This document shows positions 53,535 to 64,000 of a DNA stretch of 64,000 nt, piece by piece; position 1 is the stretch's first letter, and each line of letters begins with the position of its first letter. The stretch spans positions 42,056 to 106,055 of the forward strand of contig NZ_RHHO01000026.1 in the NCBI RefSeq assembly GCF_003710865.1, in the 5' to 3' direction. The notes below the pieces were generated by a model. The model worked only from the letters and a program-made list of their open reading frames with translations, had not been told where the DNA came from and ran no database searches. The position numbers and the translations under genes are program-made. Source of the DNA: Brevibacillus borstelensis. Lineage in GTDB: Bacteria > Bacillota > Bacilli > Brevibacillales > Brevibacillaceae.

Positions 53535-53610
53535 GGTGTCTACCCCCACCCGACTCGTTCTCCCACTATTTTACATTATTTGATAAACGGTGGAAAGGGG
53601 AAATGCTGAA

Positions 53611-53643
53611 AAAAACCCCGCATCATTTCAGGATGCAGGGTTT
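53611..53643 (-). terminator. Terminator of the pdh operon
   Basis: On the minus strand AAACCCTGCATC-CTGAAAT-GATGCGGGGTTT with seven T residues, just after the pdhD stop codon. Confidence 0.85.
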
Positions 53644-53655
53644 CCATAAACGAAT

Positions 53656-55065
53656 TTACTTCATCACATGAATGGGGCGACCCAAAGCCAGCTCCGCTGC
53701 TTCCATCGTCACTTCACCCAAAGTTGGATGCGCGTGAATGGTCAGCTCGATATCTTCGAGCGTCGCACCCATTTCAATCGCAAGACCGATCTCCGCAATG
53801 ATGTTGGAAGCCTCTGGTCCGACGATTTGCGCCCCGAGTACCAGGTTGGTCTCCTTGTCGGCGATCAGCTTGACGAAGCCTTCACCCGCATTGACCGAAA
53901 GCGCGCGGCCATTGGCAGCAAACGGGAAGCGTCCAGATACGTACTCGATGCCTTTTTCCTTCGCTTCACGCTCGCTGATCCCTACGCTTGCGATCTCAGG
54001 GTCGCTGAATACGACAGCCGGGATTGCTTTGTAGTCGACCTCTGCCGGGTGTCCAGCAATTGCTTCGGCAGCCACTTTTCCTTCATAAGAAGCCTTGTGG
54101 GCCAGGGCTGGTCCTTCAACGATGTCCCCGATCGCGTAGACATTCGGGATGCTGGTTTGACCTTGCTTGTCTACGACAATATAACCGCGGTCAGTCAGTT
54201 TCATGCCGATATCGCGTACGCCGAGCTCGTCGGTGTTCGGACGACGGCCAACTGTCACGAGGATATATTCAGCTTCGACTTGCTTTTGTTCGCCTTTTAC
54301 CTCAGCCGTAACGACAACGCCGTCTTCCTTCTCTTCCATTCCTTGTGCCAGCGCTTTTGTATGAATCTCCACGCCCAGCTTTTTCAGCTTGCGGTCAACG
54401 AGGCGGGTCATTTCCGCTTCGAAGCCCGGAAGGATTTGATCAGAACCTTCCAGGATGGTTACCTTCGTGCCGAATTTGGCAAACACGGTACCCAGCTCCA
54501 CGCCGATGTAGCCACCGCCGATTACGACCATGCTCTTTGGAATTTCCGTCAGTGCAAGTGCTTCCGTCGAAGACAGCACACGCTTGCCGTACGGGAAAGC
54601 CGGCAACTCGATCGGACGGGAGCCGGTCGCGATGATGCAGTGGTTGAAACGGTAGCGGTTTACATCGTAGCCATGGAATACCCGGACTTCGTTCTCGCTC
54701 ACAAACAGAGCTTCGCCGGGGATTACCTGGATTTTGTTGCCTTTAAACAGTTTGCCGACGCCACCAGTCAGCTGGTTGACGATGCCTTTTTTCCACTCCT
54801 GAACTTTGGCAAAGTCTACCTTTACGTTTTCCATGGTAATGCCCATGGCATCTGTATGTTGAGCATGCTCATACGTATGAGCTGCATGGATCATGGCCTT
54901 GGACGGGATGCAGCCGACGTTCAGACATACGCCACCGAGCTCGGCTTTCTCTACGACAGCCACGGTTTTGCCCAGCTGGGCAGCGCGAATGGCTGCCACA
55001 TAACCGCCGGGACCGGCACCGATGACGAGAACGTCTACCTCTGTTGTAAATTCTCCTACTACCAT
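53656..55065 (-). CDS. pdhD: Dihydrolipoyl dehydrogenase (E3)
   Basis: 469 residues. The FAD-binding [10 protein letters not shown], the redox disulfide CLNVGC (Cys47, Cys52), the NAD-binding [10 protein letters not shown], the second FAD loop [10 protein letters not shown] and the catalytic HAHPTLGE near the C-terminus are all present. E3 reoxidises dihydrolipoyl groups of the pyruvate complex, making NADH, and may serve other 2-oxoacid complexes. It follows pdhC by six bases with GGAGGGAT inside the pdhC end. Confidence 0.95.
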   Translation of the reverse strand: MVVGEFTTEVDVLVIGAGPGGYVAAIRAAQLGKTVAVVEKAELGGVCLNVGCIPSKAMIHAAHTYEHAQHTDAMGITMENVKVDFAKVQEWKKGIVNQLTGGVGKLFKGNKIQVIPGEALFVSENEVRVFHGYDVNRYRFNHCIIATGSRPIELPAFPYGKRVLSSTEALALTEIPKSMVVIGGGYIGVELGTVFAKFGTKVTILEGSDQILPGFEAEMTRLVDRKLKKLGVEIHTKALAQGMEEKEDGVVVTAEVKGEQKQVEAEYILVTVGRRPNTDELGVRDIGMKLTDRGYIVVDKQGQTSIPNVYAIGDIVEGPALAHKASYEGKVAAEAIAGHPAEVDYKAIPAVVFSDPEIASVGISEREAKEKGIEYVSGRFPFAANGRALSVNAGEGFVKLIADKETNLVLGAQIVGPEASNIIAEIGLAIEMGATLEDIELTIHAHPTLGEVTMEAAELALGRPIHVMK

Positions 55066-55071
55066 CGCTTG

Positions 55072-56448
55072 TTATCCCTCCATGACGAGCAGTGTTGGGT
55101 TTTCCAAGAGCTGCTTCACGTAGTTGACGAATCGCTGAGCAGGTTCGCCGTCGATGAGTCTGTGGTCAATGCTGAGCGAGAGCGACAGCACTTGGCCAAC
55201 CACGATTTCACCGTTTTTCACAACCGGTTTTTCACTGATGCGGCCTACGCCGAGGATCGCAGCTTCCGGATAGTTGATGATCGGAGTAAAGAACATGCCG
55301 CCTGCGGAACCGATGTTTGTGATGCTGAAGGTAGAGCCTTTCAGCTCGTCAGCGGACGCTTTGCGGTCGCGTGCCTTTGCAGCCAGCTCGCTGATTTCGC
55401 CAGCGATTTCAAAGATCGATTTGCGCTCGGCAGCCTTCACTACCGGCACAACCAAGCCTTGGTCCGTAGAGGTAGCGATACCGATGTTATAGTATTTTTT
55501 GTAAACAATTTCTTGTTTTTCGTCGTCGATGGAAGCGTTCAGTTCCGGGAACTTTTTCAGTCCTGCGACAACAGCCTTGACGATGAATGGCAAATAGGTC
55601 AGCTTTACGCCGCGCTGTTCAGCCAGCGGCTTCGCGTCTTTGCGCATAGCGACCAGCTCTGTCACGTCCACTTCATCAAAGATGGTGACGTGCGGAGCGG
55701 TGTAAGCAGATTTAACCATTGCTTTGGCAACCGCTCTGCGAATGCCTTTGAGAGGCACCCGTTCTTCGATTTCGCCAGCTTGTGCCGCGTAGTGGACAGT
55801 CGGAGCTGCCGCTGCTTGCTGTACGCCAGTTGCTTCCGGAGCATCAGAAGCCACTGGTGCTGCCGCTTCAGCTGCTGCAGGAGCAACTGCTGCTCCGCCA
55901 GTCAGGAAGCGGTCGATATCTTCACGCGTAATGCGGCCGAGTTTGCCTGTGCCTGGCACATTTGCCAGCGCAACGCCTTTTTCACGAGCGTATTTGCGTA
56001 CAGACGGCGTAGCCAGTACGTGTTTGCGATCGATTGGTGCCGCGGTTGCTGTCGCTGCAGGTTGTGCGAGCGGAGTATCCATTGCTTGGTTTGCGTTTGC
56101 GCTTACCTGGGAGCCAATATCGCAGCCCGGTTCCATTTTCTCTTCGACAGCCGGTGCTGCTGCTTGACTGTCTCCATGACCATGGTCAGGGAGATTCGGG
56201 ATTTCGCCCTCCACGTCAAATTCGATCAGCGGATCGCCGACTACGCAGACAGTGCCTTCCGTAACTTTCAGTTCCAGTACCTTTCCTTTTACAGGAGATG
56301 GAACTTCCACTACAGCCTTGTCATTTTGCACTTCCATGATAACTTGGTCTTCTTCAACGGTATCCCCCGGCTTGACATGCCATTTGACGATTTCGCCCTC
56401 ATGGATGCCCTCGCCAAGCTCCGGGAGTCTAAAAGTAAAACGACTCAC
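55072..56448 (-). CDS. pdhC: Dihydrolipoamide acetyltransferase (E2)
   Basis: 458 residues: one lipoyl domain (lipoyl Lys44 in QNDKAVVEV), an Ala/Pro/Gln linker, the E3/E1-binding domain ([14 protein letters not shown] near 140), a second Ala-rich linker and the catalytic core with DHRLIDG near residue 427. It forms the complex's core and transfers acetyl groups to CoA. The GTG start follows GGAGGAG. It lies 106 bases after pdhB, with a hairpin in the gap that may weaken read-through. Confidence 0.95.
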   Translation of the reverse strand: MSRFTFRLPELGEGIHEGEIVKWHVKPGDTVEEDQVIMEVQNDKAVVEVPSPVKGKVLELKVTEGTVCVVGDPLIEFDVEGEIPNLPDHGHGDSQAAAPAVEEKMEPGCDIGSQVSANANQAMDTPLAQPAATATAAPIDRKHVLATPSVRKYAREKGVALANVPGTGKLGRITREDIDRFLTGGAAVAPAAAEAAAPVASDAPEATGVQQAAAAPTVHYAAQAGEIEERVPLKGIRRAVAKAMVKSAYTAPHVTIFDEVDVTELVAMRKDAKPLAEQRGVKLTYLPFIVKAVVAGLKKFPELNASIDDEKQEIVYKKYYNIGIATSTDQGLVVPVVKAAERKSIFEIAGEISELAAKARDRKASADELKGSTFSITNIGSAGGMFFTPIINYPEAAILGVGRISEKPVVKNGEIVVGQVLSLSLSIDHRLIDGEPAQRFVNYVKQLLENPTLLVMEG

Positions 56449-56520
56449 GCTATCTCCTCCTCAATGAGGTTGTTTGTACAAGCATAACTATCCATTATGG
56501 AAAAAGAGTTGCCTAAAGAA

Positions 56521-56544
56521 GGCGGAAAGCAATCTCTTTCCGCC
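56521..56544 (-). promoter_or_regulatory. Stem-loop between pdhB and pdhC
   Basis: GGCGGAAAG and CTTTCCGCC form a perfect nine-pair stem with a six-base loop; on the minus strand TTCTTTA follows. It could act as a partial terminator or message stabiliser splitting pdhAB from pdhCD. Confidence 0.6.
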
Positions 56545-56554
56545 GGGTATGTGA

Positions 56555-57535
56555 TTAAAAATCGAGTACTTGGGTCAAACCGTCTACGACGCGTTTCACA
56601 TCTGGCAGCCAGATGTCTTCTGCTTGTGCGAACGGGAAGATCGTATCCGGTGCAGTAACGCGAAGCACTGGCGCTTCCAGGTGCAGAATGGCGCGTTCGT
56701 TGATTTGAGCGATGATTTCGGCAGCTACGCCGGATGTTTTTTGCGCTTCCTGCACCACGATGGCGCGGTTGGTTTTCTTCACGGACGCGACAATCGTGTC
56801 GATGTCGATCGGGTTTACTGTGCGCAGGTCGATCACTTCCACTTTCGCGCCGCGAGCTTTTTCCAGCTCTTCAGCCGCTTTCAGACTGGTATGAACCATA
56901 GCGCCGTAGGTGATGATGGTAACATCGCTGCCCTCTTTCACTACGTTTGCTTTGCCGAGTGGAATGGTGTACTCGCCTTCCGGTACTTCCTGACGGAAAG
57001 AGCGGTACAGTTTCATGTGCTCCAAAAATACAACCGGATCGTTGTCGCGGATGGCAGAGATCAGCAAGCCTTTTGCATCGTACGGATTGGATGGGATGAC
57101 CACTTTCACCCCAGGCGTTTGCATGATCAAGCCTTCCAGCGAGTCAGCGTGCAGCTCAGGCGTTTTTACCCCGCCGCCAAAAGGAGAGCGGAATGTGATC
57201 GGGCTGTTGTAGCGTCCGCCGGAACGGAAACGCATACGTGCCGCCTGAGAGGCGATCGCGTCAAATGTCTCGAATACGAAGCCGAAAAATTGGATTTCGG
57301 CAACCGGACGGAATCCGTTGACGGAGAGGCCCACAGCCAGGCCGCCAATTCCGGACTCGGCAAGCGGCGTGTCAAATACGCGCTGCTCGCCGAACTCGGC
57401 TTGCAAACCTTCTGTTGCACGGAATACCCCGCCGTTTTTACCCACGTCTTCACCGAAGACGAGAACGGTTTCGTCGCGTTTCAATTCAACGCGCATTGCG
57501 TCCGTAATGGCTTGAACCATTGTCATTTGTGCCAT
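56555..57535 (-). CDS. pdhB: Pyruvate dehydrogenase E1 component, beta subunit
   Basis: 326 residues. It has [18 protein letters not shown], the [21 protein letters not shown] segment, and [19 protein letters not shown] near the C-terminus, as in Gram-positive E1-beta. With PdhA it forms the alpha2-beta2 enzyme that decarboxylates pyruvate with thiamine diphosphate. It starts three bases after pdhA ends. Confidence 0.95.
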   Translation of the reverse strand: MAQMTMVQAITDAMRVELKRDETVLVFGEDVGKNGGVFRATEGLQAEFGEQRVFDTPLAESGIGGLAVGLSVNGFRPVAEIQFFGFVFETFDAIASQAARMRFRSGGRYNSPITFRSPFGGGVKTPELHADSLEGLIMQTPGVKVVIPSNPYDAKGLLISAIRDNDPVVFLEHMKLYRSFRQEVPEGEYTIPLGKANVVKEGSDVTIITYGAMVHTSLKAAEELEKARGAKVEVIDLRTVNPIDIDTIVASVKKTNRAIVVQEAQKTSGVAAEIIAQINERAILHLEAPVLRVTAPDTIFPFAQAEDIWLPDVKRVVDGLTQVLDF

Positions 57536-57538
57536 GGG

Positions 57539-58645
<1,107 letters not shown>

Positions 58646-58687
58646 TTATAAAGCGGGAAAGGTTAATTGCGCAGAAAGTCGCCGTGT

Positions 58688-58701
58688 TGAAAGTGCTTAC
58701 A
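58688..58701. promoter_or_regulatory. Candidate cre (CcpA) site upstream of pdhA
   Basis: TGAAAGTGCTTACA matches the cre consensus TGWAANCGNTNWCA with one change (T for C at position 7). It lies about 15-30 bases downstream of the predicted transcript start, where CcpA would block transcription or elongation. CcpA control of pdh is known in B. subtilis. Confidence 0.5.
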
Positions 58702-58720
58702 ACCACTTTCGCACAACCCT

Positions 58721-58749
58721 GTTATACCTCAGATAAAATAACTGTTCAA
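58721..58749 (-). promoter_or_regulatory. SigA promoter of pdhABCD
   Basis: Minus strand TTGAAC (58744-58749), 17 bases, TATAAC (58721-58726). Start of transcription near 58714 leaves a 90-base leader. Confidence 0.65.
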
Positions 58750-58870
58750 TGTGTTATAGTATTGATATTACAGGGTTTATTTCCTTCCTGTTATCATTTA
58801 CTATAAAATCTGTATCAGTTTTTTTCAAGGATTAGTTTGGAATTTCGTTTAGGAGTTGAGATGAAATCCC

Positions 58871-59605
58871 ATGTCAGACTATGTAAAAAGAACGATTGTC
58901 AAAGAAGAAATTCCCAGCGTCTATTTGGATTCGCCCCGCTCCGTAAAGGTATATCTCCCCCCCGGATACAACGAGCTGCTCTCCTATCCCGTCGTCTACT
59001 GCCAGGATGGGAATGATTTTTTTACCATGGGTCGGATTGCCACGATTGCCAATCAACTGATCCTCGACGAAGGAGTGCCGCCCTTTCTCGTTGTCGGCGT
59101 CTCCGTGGAGAGAAGCAAACGGACAAGCGAATATTCCCCTATCGGATCGCGGCACGAGGGGTACAAGCGTTTCTTTATAGAAGAATTGATCCCCTACATC
59201 GAAGAGCGTTATCCGGTACGGAAAAATCCGGAAGCGCGCGTGCTGGCGGGCGATTCGCTTGGCGGAACCGTCTCCTTGCACATCGCTTTGGACGAACCCG
59301 CTCTCTTTCCGAATCTGCTCTCCCTGTCGGGGGCGTATTTCCAGCCTACTTTGGACCAACTGTCCGCTGCAGACGACCTTTCTTGGCTGAATGTCTGGAT
59401 GGTGGTTGGACTGGATGAAACAACTGTCGAAACACACATGGGAACCTTTGACTTTGTGGAATGGAACCGCAAAACAAAAGACATTTTTGAAAAAAAGGGC
59501 GCTTCGCTTTCCTACCGGGAGAAGCCGGGAAACCATGTCTGGGGCCTGTGGCAAAAAGAATTGCCGGATGGCTTGCGACACTTTTTTCCGGCCTCCGATC
59601 TGTAG
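58871..59605 (+). CDS. Alpha/beta-hydrolase esterase, esterase-D/enterobactin-esterase-like
   Basis: 244 residues, cytosolic. Family features are the VKVYLPPGYNELLSYPVVYCQDG start, the nucleophile Ser in AGDSLGGTVSL near residue 132, and NHVWGLWQKELPDG with the catalytic His near 220. Similar proteins hydrolyse acyl or ferric-siderophore esters, and the substrate here is unknown. AGGAG lies far upstream (about 15 bases), so the start has a weak site; an in-frame TGA at 58862-58864 rules out an earlier start. Confidence 0.8.
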   Translation: MSDYVKRTIVKEEIPSVYLDSPRSVKVYLPPGYNELLSYPVVYCQDGNDFFTMGRIATIANQLILDEGVPPFLVVGVSVERSKRTSEYSPIGSRHEGYKRFFIEELIPYIEERYPVRKNPEARVLAGDSLGGTVSLHIALDEPALFPNLLSLSGAYFQPTLDQLSAADDLSWLNVWMVVGLDETTVETHMGTFDFVEWNRKTKDIFEKKGASLSYREKPGNHVWGLWQKELPDGLRHFFPASDL

Positions 59606-59623
59606 TTGTCCGCCTGCAACCGT

Positions 59624-59815
59624 CTATAGTCCGTTGATCTCCCGAATATCGGCGTAGCTGTAGTAACTGCCATCCGTCAGGAACAATCCCTGGTGGGTGG
59701 CTTTTTCGATTTCTCCCGCTACTTGCCGTTCATCGCTCAGGACAATGTTGACAACTTTGCTTTCGTCCCGCTGCATCTGATTTTGGACCTGCTGACGCTG
59801 TTTCGCGGAAATCAT
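59624..59815 (-). CDS. Small hypothetical protein, 63 residues
   Basis: ATG at 59815 behind AAAGAGGGA. A Gln/Arg-rich helix (ISAKQRQQVQNQMQRDESK) is followed by a beta-rich part (VVNIVLSDERQVAGEIE, LFLTDGSYYSYADIREI) resembling an Sm-like or Era-type small barrel; this is a visual impression only. No family is assigned. It converges with the esterase gene. Confidence 0.55.
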   Translation of the reverse strand: MISAKQRQQVQNQMQRDESKVVNIVLSDERQVAGEIEKATHQGLFLTDGSYYSYADIREINGL

Positions 59816-60064
59816 TTGAATCCCTCTTTCCCTTTTGTTGGATACTCGTAGTATTCCTTTGCAAAGGTCGATTTACTCCCCTGCTCTCATCAGGTGAGCG
59901 CCTTGTTGCCCGGCTGACTGGTGTCGATTCGCGAGGCCCCTACTATGCCGCGGAGCTTCTTTCGCTTGAGTGAGATGGCACATTTTGGGGCAAACTCTAC
60001 CCAAACTCGCAAATCCGAGCTTGTCATTCGGAGCTAAGAATTCACCTGGAAAGGATTCACCCAG

Positions 60065-61579
60065 ATGAAGCCGTATGCAAAGTCCCACTCCCCGGAGCTT
60101 GTCCCCTCTCTCAGCGACAATCTGGAGCATATCTTGACGCTGCTCGGAAACAGCTCCGATATCGTTTATAGAGAAATGTCCTTGGGCGAGACAGAACGCA
60201 AGGCTGTCGCCATCTATGCAAAAGGGATGGTTGACCAGCAATTTTTGTACAGTCAAGTATTCGGGGTGATCTCCCGGCGCTTTCTCACAGAGGTGGAGGC
60301 CAGTCCCCCAGACTATCCGCAAAACCTGAAACATTTTGCACAGCATGCGAGCACATTCGGGGATATTTCAGTGGTATACAAATCTGATCAATGTGTCTCG
60401 GAGATATTGGCCGGAAATACTTGCGTTCTCTTCGACGAGTATCCCGGCGCCGTCATATTTGGAACGGCTAAGGACAAGTCCCGGCAGCAAGAGGAGCCTG
60501 CCAGCGAAGCCCTCGTACGTGGTCCGCGGATCGGTTTTGTAGAAGAGGTGAATGAAAATACAGCGATTCTCCGCCGGCGGTTGAAGGATCCCCATCTGAC
60601 CTTTGAATCTTTATTTTTAGGCAGGCGGGCACGAAAAGAGGTCATCATCTGCTATCTGCGCGGGGTAACGAATCCGGATCTGGTGAATGAGGTAAGACGG
60701 AGACTGCAAAAAATCGACATCGACGATCCGATTGAATCCGGGTATGTTGAGAACTACATTCAGGACAACCCCTATTCTCCCTTTCCGCAGGTTCAAAATA
60801 CGGAACGGCCGGATCGCGTGGAGGGCGCGCTTTTGGAAGGCCGGGTTGCGATTCTGATCGATGGTACGCCTTTTTCACTGATCGTCCCCGTAACGTTCCC
60901 CATGCTGATGCAATCGCCGGAGGATTACTACGACCGCTGGATTCCCGCTTCACTCATCCGCATGCTCAGGACATTGGCGCTATTCTTTGCGCTTTTCTTG
61001 CCTGCGTTATACGTAGCGCTCGTCTCCTACCATCAAGGACTCATCCCGACGAAATTGGCCATCTCTATTGCGGGTACGCGAGAGGGAGTTCCGTTTCCCA
61101 CCATTGTAGAAGCGATGTTTATGGAAATAACCATTGAGCTCTTGCGGGAGGCTGGTTTGCGCTTGCCAAAGCCTGTCGGTCAAGCAGTGGGAATAGTAGG
61201 GGGCCTTGTCATCGGACAATCCGCTGTCGAAGCGGGTATCGTCAGCCCGATCATGGTGATTGTCGTTGCGTTGACGGCCATTTCGTCCTTTGCGTTTCCA
61301 CAATACCCTGCTGCCATCGCGATACGTCTGCTTCGTTTCGGGATGATGCTGGCCGCCTCTATTTTCGGTCTATACGGGATCATTCTCGTATTTGTCTTGA
61401 TCACCTCTCATGTGGTAAGACTCAAAAGCTTTGGCATCAATTATGCGGCTCCATATGTCCCCAATCGTGTATACACGTGGAAGGACCTGTTCCTTCGCTT
61501 GCCCTTGCAGACGCTGTTAAAATTCCGGCCAGCGATGTTCAAGCCGCTCGACCGAAACCGTTCCGATCAATCAAAGTAA
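60065..61579 (+). CDS. Spore germination protein, GerA family A subunit
   Basis: 504 residues. The cytosolic N-terminal domain (about 1-290) contains GNSSDIVYREM, YLRGVTNPDLVNEVRRRL and the AILIDGTPFSLIVPVTFPMLMQSPEDYYDRW segment. Five or six membrane helices follow (LALFFALFLPALYVALVSYHQG and others), ending with a basic tail. It forms the nutrient-sensing channel with GerB and GerC in the spore inner membrane. GGAAAGGA precedes the ATG. It is the first gene of the operon, presumably forespore-controlled, though no SigG promoter was clear in 59816-60064. Confidence 0.92.
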   Translation: MKPYAKSHSPELVPSLSDNLEHILTLLGNSSDIVYREMSLGETERKAVAIYAKGMVDQQFLYSQVFGVISRRFLTEVEASPPDYPQNLKHFAQHASTFGDISVVYKSDQCVSEILAGNTCVLFDEYPGAVIFGTAKDKSRQQEEPASEALVRGPRIGFVEEVNENTAILRRRLKDPHLTFESLFLGRRARKEVIICYLRGVTNPDLVNEVRRRLQKIDIDDPIESGYVENYIQDNPYSPFPQVQNTERPDRVEGALLEGRVAILIDGTPFSLIVPVTFPMLMQSPEDYYDRWIPASLIRMLRTLALFFALFLPALYVALVSYHQGLIPTKLAISIAGTREGVPFPTIVEAMFMEITIELLREAGLRLPKPVGQAVGIVGGLVIGQSAVEAGIVSPIMVIVVALTAISSFAFPQYPAAIAIRLLRFGMMLAASIFGLYGIILVFVLITSHVVRLKSFGINYAAPYVPNRVYTWKDLFLRLPLQTLLKFRPAMFKPLDRNRSDQSK

Positions 61580-61595
61580 AGGAGAGTGGGCTTTC

Positions 61596-62720
61596 GTGAG
61601 TTCCCTTCGGATTTCTCCTTTTTCACCATTCCAGCTGACGATTACAACTGTTTCTACCATCATCGGGGTAGCCATCCTTACCCTCCCCCGCGTCATCGCT
61701 GAAGAGGTGGGAACGCCGGATGTCTGGATCGACGTTATCCTTGGGGGAATCATTACTGCGGTCGCGGCAATGATTTGCCTGCATCTAAGCAACTGCTTTC
61801 CGGGTGAGACTTTTTATATTTACAACGTGCGCATCGTAGGAAAAGTACTGGGGACTCTGATCAGTGTTTTGTACATCTGCAACTTTACGACATTTGGGGC
61901 CTTTGAAGCGCGGGTGCAGGCGGAGGTTGTCCGTCACTTCCTATTGGACGAAACCCCTCTGGAGGTAACCATGCTGGCCTTTATACTGGTTGGCTTTTAT
62001 TTGGTGTCAGGCGGTTTGAATGCGATCATTCGGATCAATGAGTTTTATCTCCCCATCACCCTGTTGATCGTGTTTACGATTCTCTTTCTCAATTGGAAAA
62101 ACTTTGAGTTTGACAATATACGTCCGTTCCTTGAAAACGGACCGTCAGCCTTACTCCCGGGCATCCTCCCTACCGCCCAGGCCTTCTCAGGTTTTGACGT
62201 GATCCTGTTTCTTGTGGCCTATACGCGCAATGCCCAAAAATCAACGCTCCCTATACTGCTCGGCTTTGCACTCGTCACACTCATCTATATGACCATCGTC
62301 ATCATGGTAATCGGCTCCTTGACGCTTAACGAAGTGATTACCTTGACTTGGCCCACGATGGAATTCGTAAAGCAGATCGAATTTCCAGGAGCTTTCTTTG
62401 AACACTTTGAAATCTTTTTTATCACCATCTGGCTGCTAAATATGTTTACAACGTTTTTTATTAATTTGTATTTAGCTTCTTTAGGAATTCACCTTCTCAT
62501 CGGCTGGAATATCAAGCTCGTCATGTGTTTGCTTCTCCCCGTGATATACGGAATCGCGCTATTGCCAAAAGATCTCAACGGGGCATTGGAACTCGGCAAG
62601 AGCATTGGCTTTTTCTCTGTCCTTGTCTCGACCCTCATCCCGCTTTTTTTGCTTCTGATCGCGATAGCCAGAAACCGGCCGAAACACGATCAACCGGTTA
62701 ATGAGGGGTCGAGACCATGA
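61596..62720 (+). CDS. Spore germination protein, GerA family B subunit (permease-like)
   Basis: 374 residues with about ten membrane segments of the amino-acid-permease type. It begins ISPFQLTITTVSTIIGVAIL and carries the GerB pattern HFLLDETPLEVTMLAFILVGF, LPGILPTAQAFSGFDVILF. It determines nutrient-ligand binding in GerA-type receptors. The GTG start follows AAAGGAGAG. It overlaps the gerC start by four bases. Confidence 0.92.
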   Translation: MSSLRISPFSPFQLTITTVSTIIGVAILTLPRVIAEEVGTPDVWIDVILGGIITAVAAMICLHLSNCFPGETFYIYNVRIVGKVLGTLISVLYICNFTTFGAFEARVQAEVVRHFLLDETPLEVTMLAFILVGFYLVSGGLNAIIRINEFYLPITLLIVFTILFLNWKNFEFDNIRPFLENGPSALLPGILPTAQAFSGFDVILFLVAYTRNAQKSTLPILLGFALVTLIYMTIVIMVIGSLTLNEVITLTWPTMEFVKQIEFPGAFFEHFEIFFITIWLLNMFTTFFINLYLASLGIHLLIGWNIKLVMCLLLPVIYGIALLPKDLNGALELGKSIGFFSVLVSTLIPLFLLLIAIARNRPKHDQPVNEGSRP

Positions 62721-63952
62721 GCATGATGAAAGCCAGATCTCTGCCAATCTTAGTTACGCTCCTCCTGTGCAGCGCCATCGTTTCCAGCGGTTGCTGGGAT
62801 CGTCGGGAGATCGAGGACCTGGGGATCGCCATCGGGATGTCCGTTGACCAGGCTATACAGAAGAAGCGGACCTCCGAGGAAGAAAAACAAATCGTTCACA
62901 AGCATAAAACGATAATGCCTATCTCCGTTACTTATCAGATCGTAAACCCCAAAATTATTGGGGGAACCTCAAGGGGAAACCCTTCCAACCAAAAGCCTTA
63001 CATTAACATTACAAGTTCAGGGGATACGGCTTTCCAGGTTGCGAGAGAAACAGCTACTCGCATAGGTCGTCCGCCCTTTTTCATGCACTTGAAAATAATT
63101 ATTTTGGGTGATTAGGTATCTCGTAAAATTAATCTGGCCCAATTGCTAAACATGAATTTGCGAGATACCGAGATGCGTCGTACCGTTCATCTGACCATAG
63201 CGGAGGGAAACGGGAGAGAGATTCTTGAAGCAAAAACCAAAAATGAAGACTTGCCCTCCTTCGAGCTGTTAAGCCTAATCGATAACCTTTCTAAATCCAT
63301 TCATATCGCCCAGCCTATATCCATTGGGACAGTCTCGGAACAATTATCTGCCGACAGCAGCTTTTGCGTACCAAGGGTGGTTCTGCACCAAAAAGAAATG
63401 AAGCTGGCTGGCGCAGCCGTCATAAGCGGAAAAACCGGAAAAATGCTAGGGTGGATCGGCGAAGAGGAAACAGCCGGACTCAATTTGGTCCAGGGTACGG
63501 GAAAATCAGAAGAGGGCCATAAAGGCGGCATTATTGAAGCAGTCATCAAAGGGAGTAGAGATCCTTTTTCATATGAAATCGGAAAAATCCGCAGCAAGAT
63601 CATTCCGATCGTAAAAAATGGACAATTGTCTTTCAGAGTAGACATCAAAGTGGAAGGGCGATTGGGAGAAGACTGGGCTCTAAACGAAAACGCTTTTGAA
63701 AAAGACTACCTCGATAGAGTAAATGCTGCAGTAAAAACAAGGATTGAACAGATAGTCAACAATACCTTGAAAAAAACACAAAAGGACTTTCGCGTAGATG
63801 TAGCCGGCTTTGGAAAACAACTGCACATCCATTATCCGAAGGAGTGGAAGAAGCGAAAGGAAAATTGGGACGAGGTGTTTAGTCGAATACCAGTATCTCT
63901 CGACGTAACGGTAAAAACAGAGGAGTTTGCCTTGAAAGGCAAGAAAAAATGA
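62717..63952 (+). pseudogene. Spore germination lipoprotein, GerC subunit, interrupted by an in-frame amber codon
   Basis: The frame is intact from the ATG at 62717 to the TGA at 63950 apart from TAG at 63113-63115. Before it lie a lipoprotein signal (LLLCSAIVSSGC with the Cys near 25) and the typical WDRREIEDLGIAIGMSVDQ start. After it the GerC body continues in the same frame (QLLNMNLRDTEMRRTVHLTIAEG, IKGSRDPFSYEIGKIRSKI, VKVEGRLGEDWALNE-type text) to a Lys-rich end. Relatives read Gly-Glu-Glu-like residues at this spot, so GAG to TAG is the simplest change. Total length with read-through (about 411 residues) is normal. Without read-through the receptor would lack GerC's folded part. A sequencing error cannot be excluded. 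Confidence 0.8.
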
Positions 63953-64000
63953 TCCCTTTTTCAAAGAGAACGTGCACCAGGGGTCTGTCAAGATTTTTGT

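Noticed and set aside
63116..63952. Separate gene starting at TTG 63143
   Set aside because: No ribosome site is present and the text continues the GerC family in the same frame, so it is the distal part of the interrupted gene.

Overview
The window looks like chromosome of an aerobic endospore-forming Firmicute, most likely Brevibacillus or a close Paenibacillaceae relative. The evidence is its moderate GC content, strong AGGAGG-type ribosome sites, frequent TTG and GTG starts, and spore genes: GerA/B/C germination proteins, an SspP-type spore protein, a Spo0E-type phosphatase, a SpoVK-like AAA protein and a SleB-type cell-wall hydrolase. Many small Bacillales conserved families are also present (YfhH, YtpQ, DUF441, DUF1292, DUF2515, DUF3900, DUF6886). 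No rRNA, tRNA, CRISPR array, intact insertion sequence or prophage was seen. Species assignment is inference.

Layout. 1-9.5 kb: the 3' part of a PucR/CdaR-type regulator, a secreted subtilisin-like protease and a complete minus-strand oligopeptide ABC transporter operon (A-B-C-D-F). 9.6-12.4 kb: a tandem-AAA SpoVK-like protein and a small conserved protein. 12.6-15.7 kb: an AT-rich accessory block of small secreted or membrane proteins, with two secreted-protein genes sharing one promoter block, and a decayed ORF. 15.8-22.5 kb: a DMT exporter with its GntR regulator, then topoisomerase IV (parE-parC). 22.8-24.9 kb: a two-gene unit of an E1/ThiF-like adenylating enzyme and a GNAT/autoinducer-synthase-like protein. 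25-33.4 kb: a stress protein, DUF1292, a PAS histidine kinase, and an ECF-sigma operon with a beta-propeller membrane protein, a large membrane protein and an ABC exporter.

33.5-46 kb: a Cys/Met-metabolism PLP enzyme diverging from cheY, a lipoprotein cyclophilin, a SleB-type hydrolase, a strongly structured standalone RNA candidate (about 38.32-38.49 kb), an SDR, many conserved small proteins and a Hanks-type kinase. 46-53.6 kb: a DEAD-box helicase, a phosphodiester glycosidase, an operon of a HEPN-domain protein and an ABC-F ATPase, sspP, a DUF5937-like protein and a Spo0E-like gene sharing stop-codon bases with it. 53.6-58.7 kb: the pyruvate dehydrogenase operon pdhABCD with a clear SigA promoter and a near-consensus cre site. 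58.8-64 kb: an esterase and a gerA-type operon whose C gene carries an in-frame amber codon.

Several genes under 60 codons were found by reading ribosome sites and codons directly: at 14784, 27599(-), 40746, 47914(-), 52390 and 53534(-). The candidates most worth pursuing are the E1-like/GNAT pair, the HEPN-ABC-F operon, the four-hairpin RNA and the shared-promoter secreted proteins.
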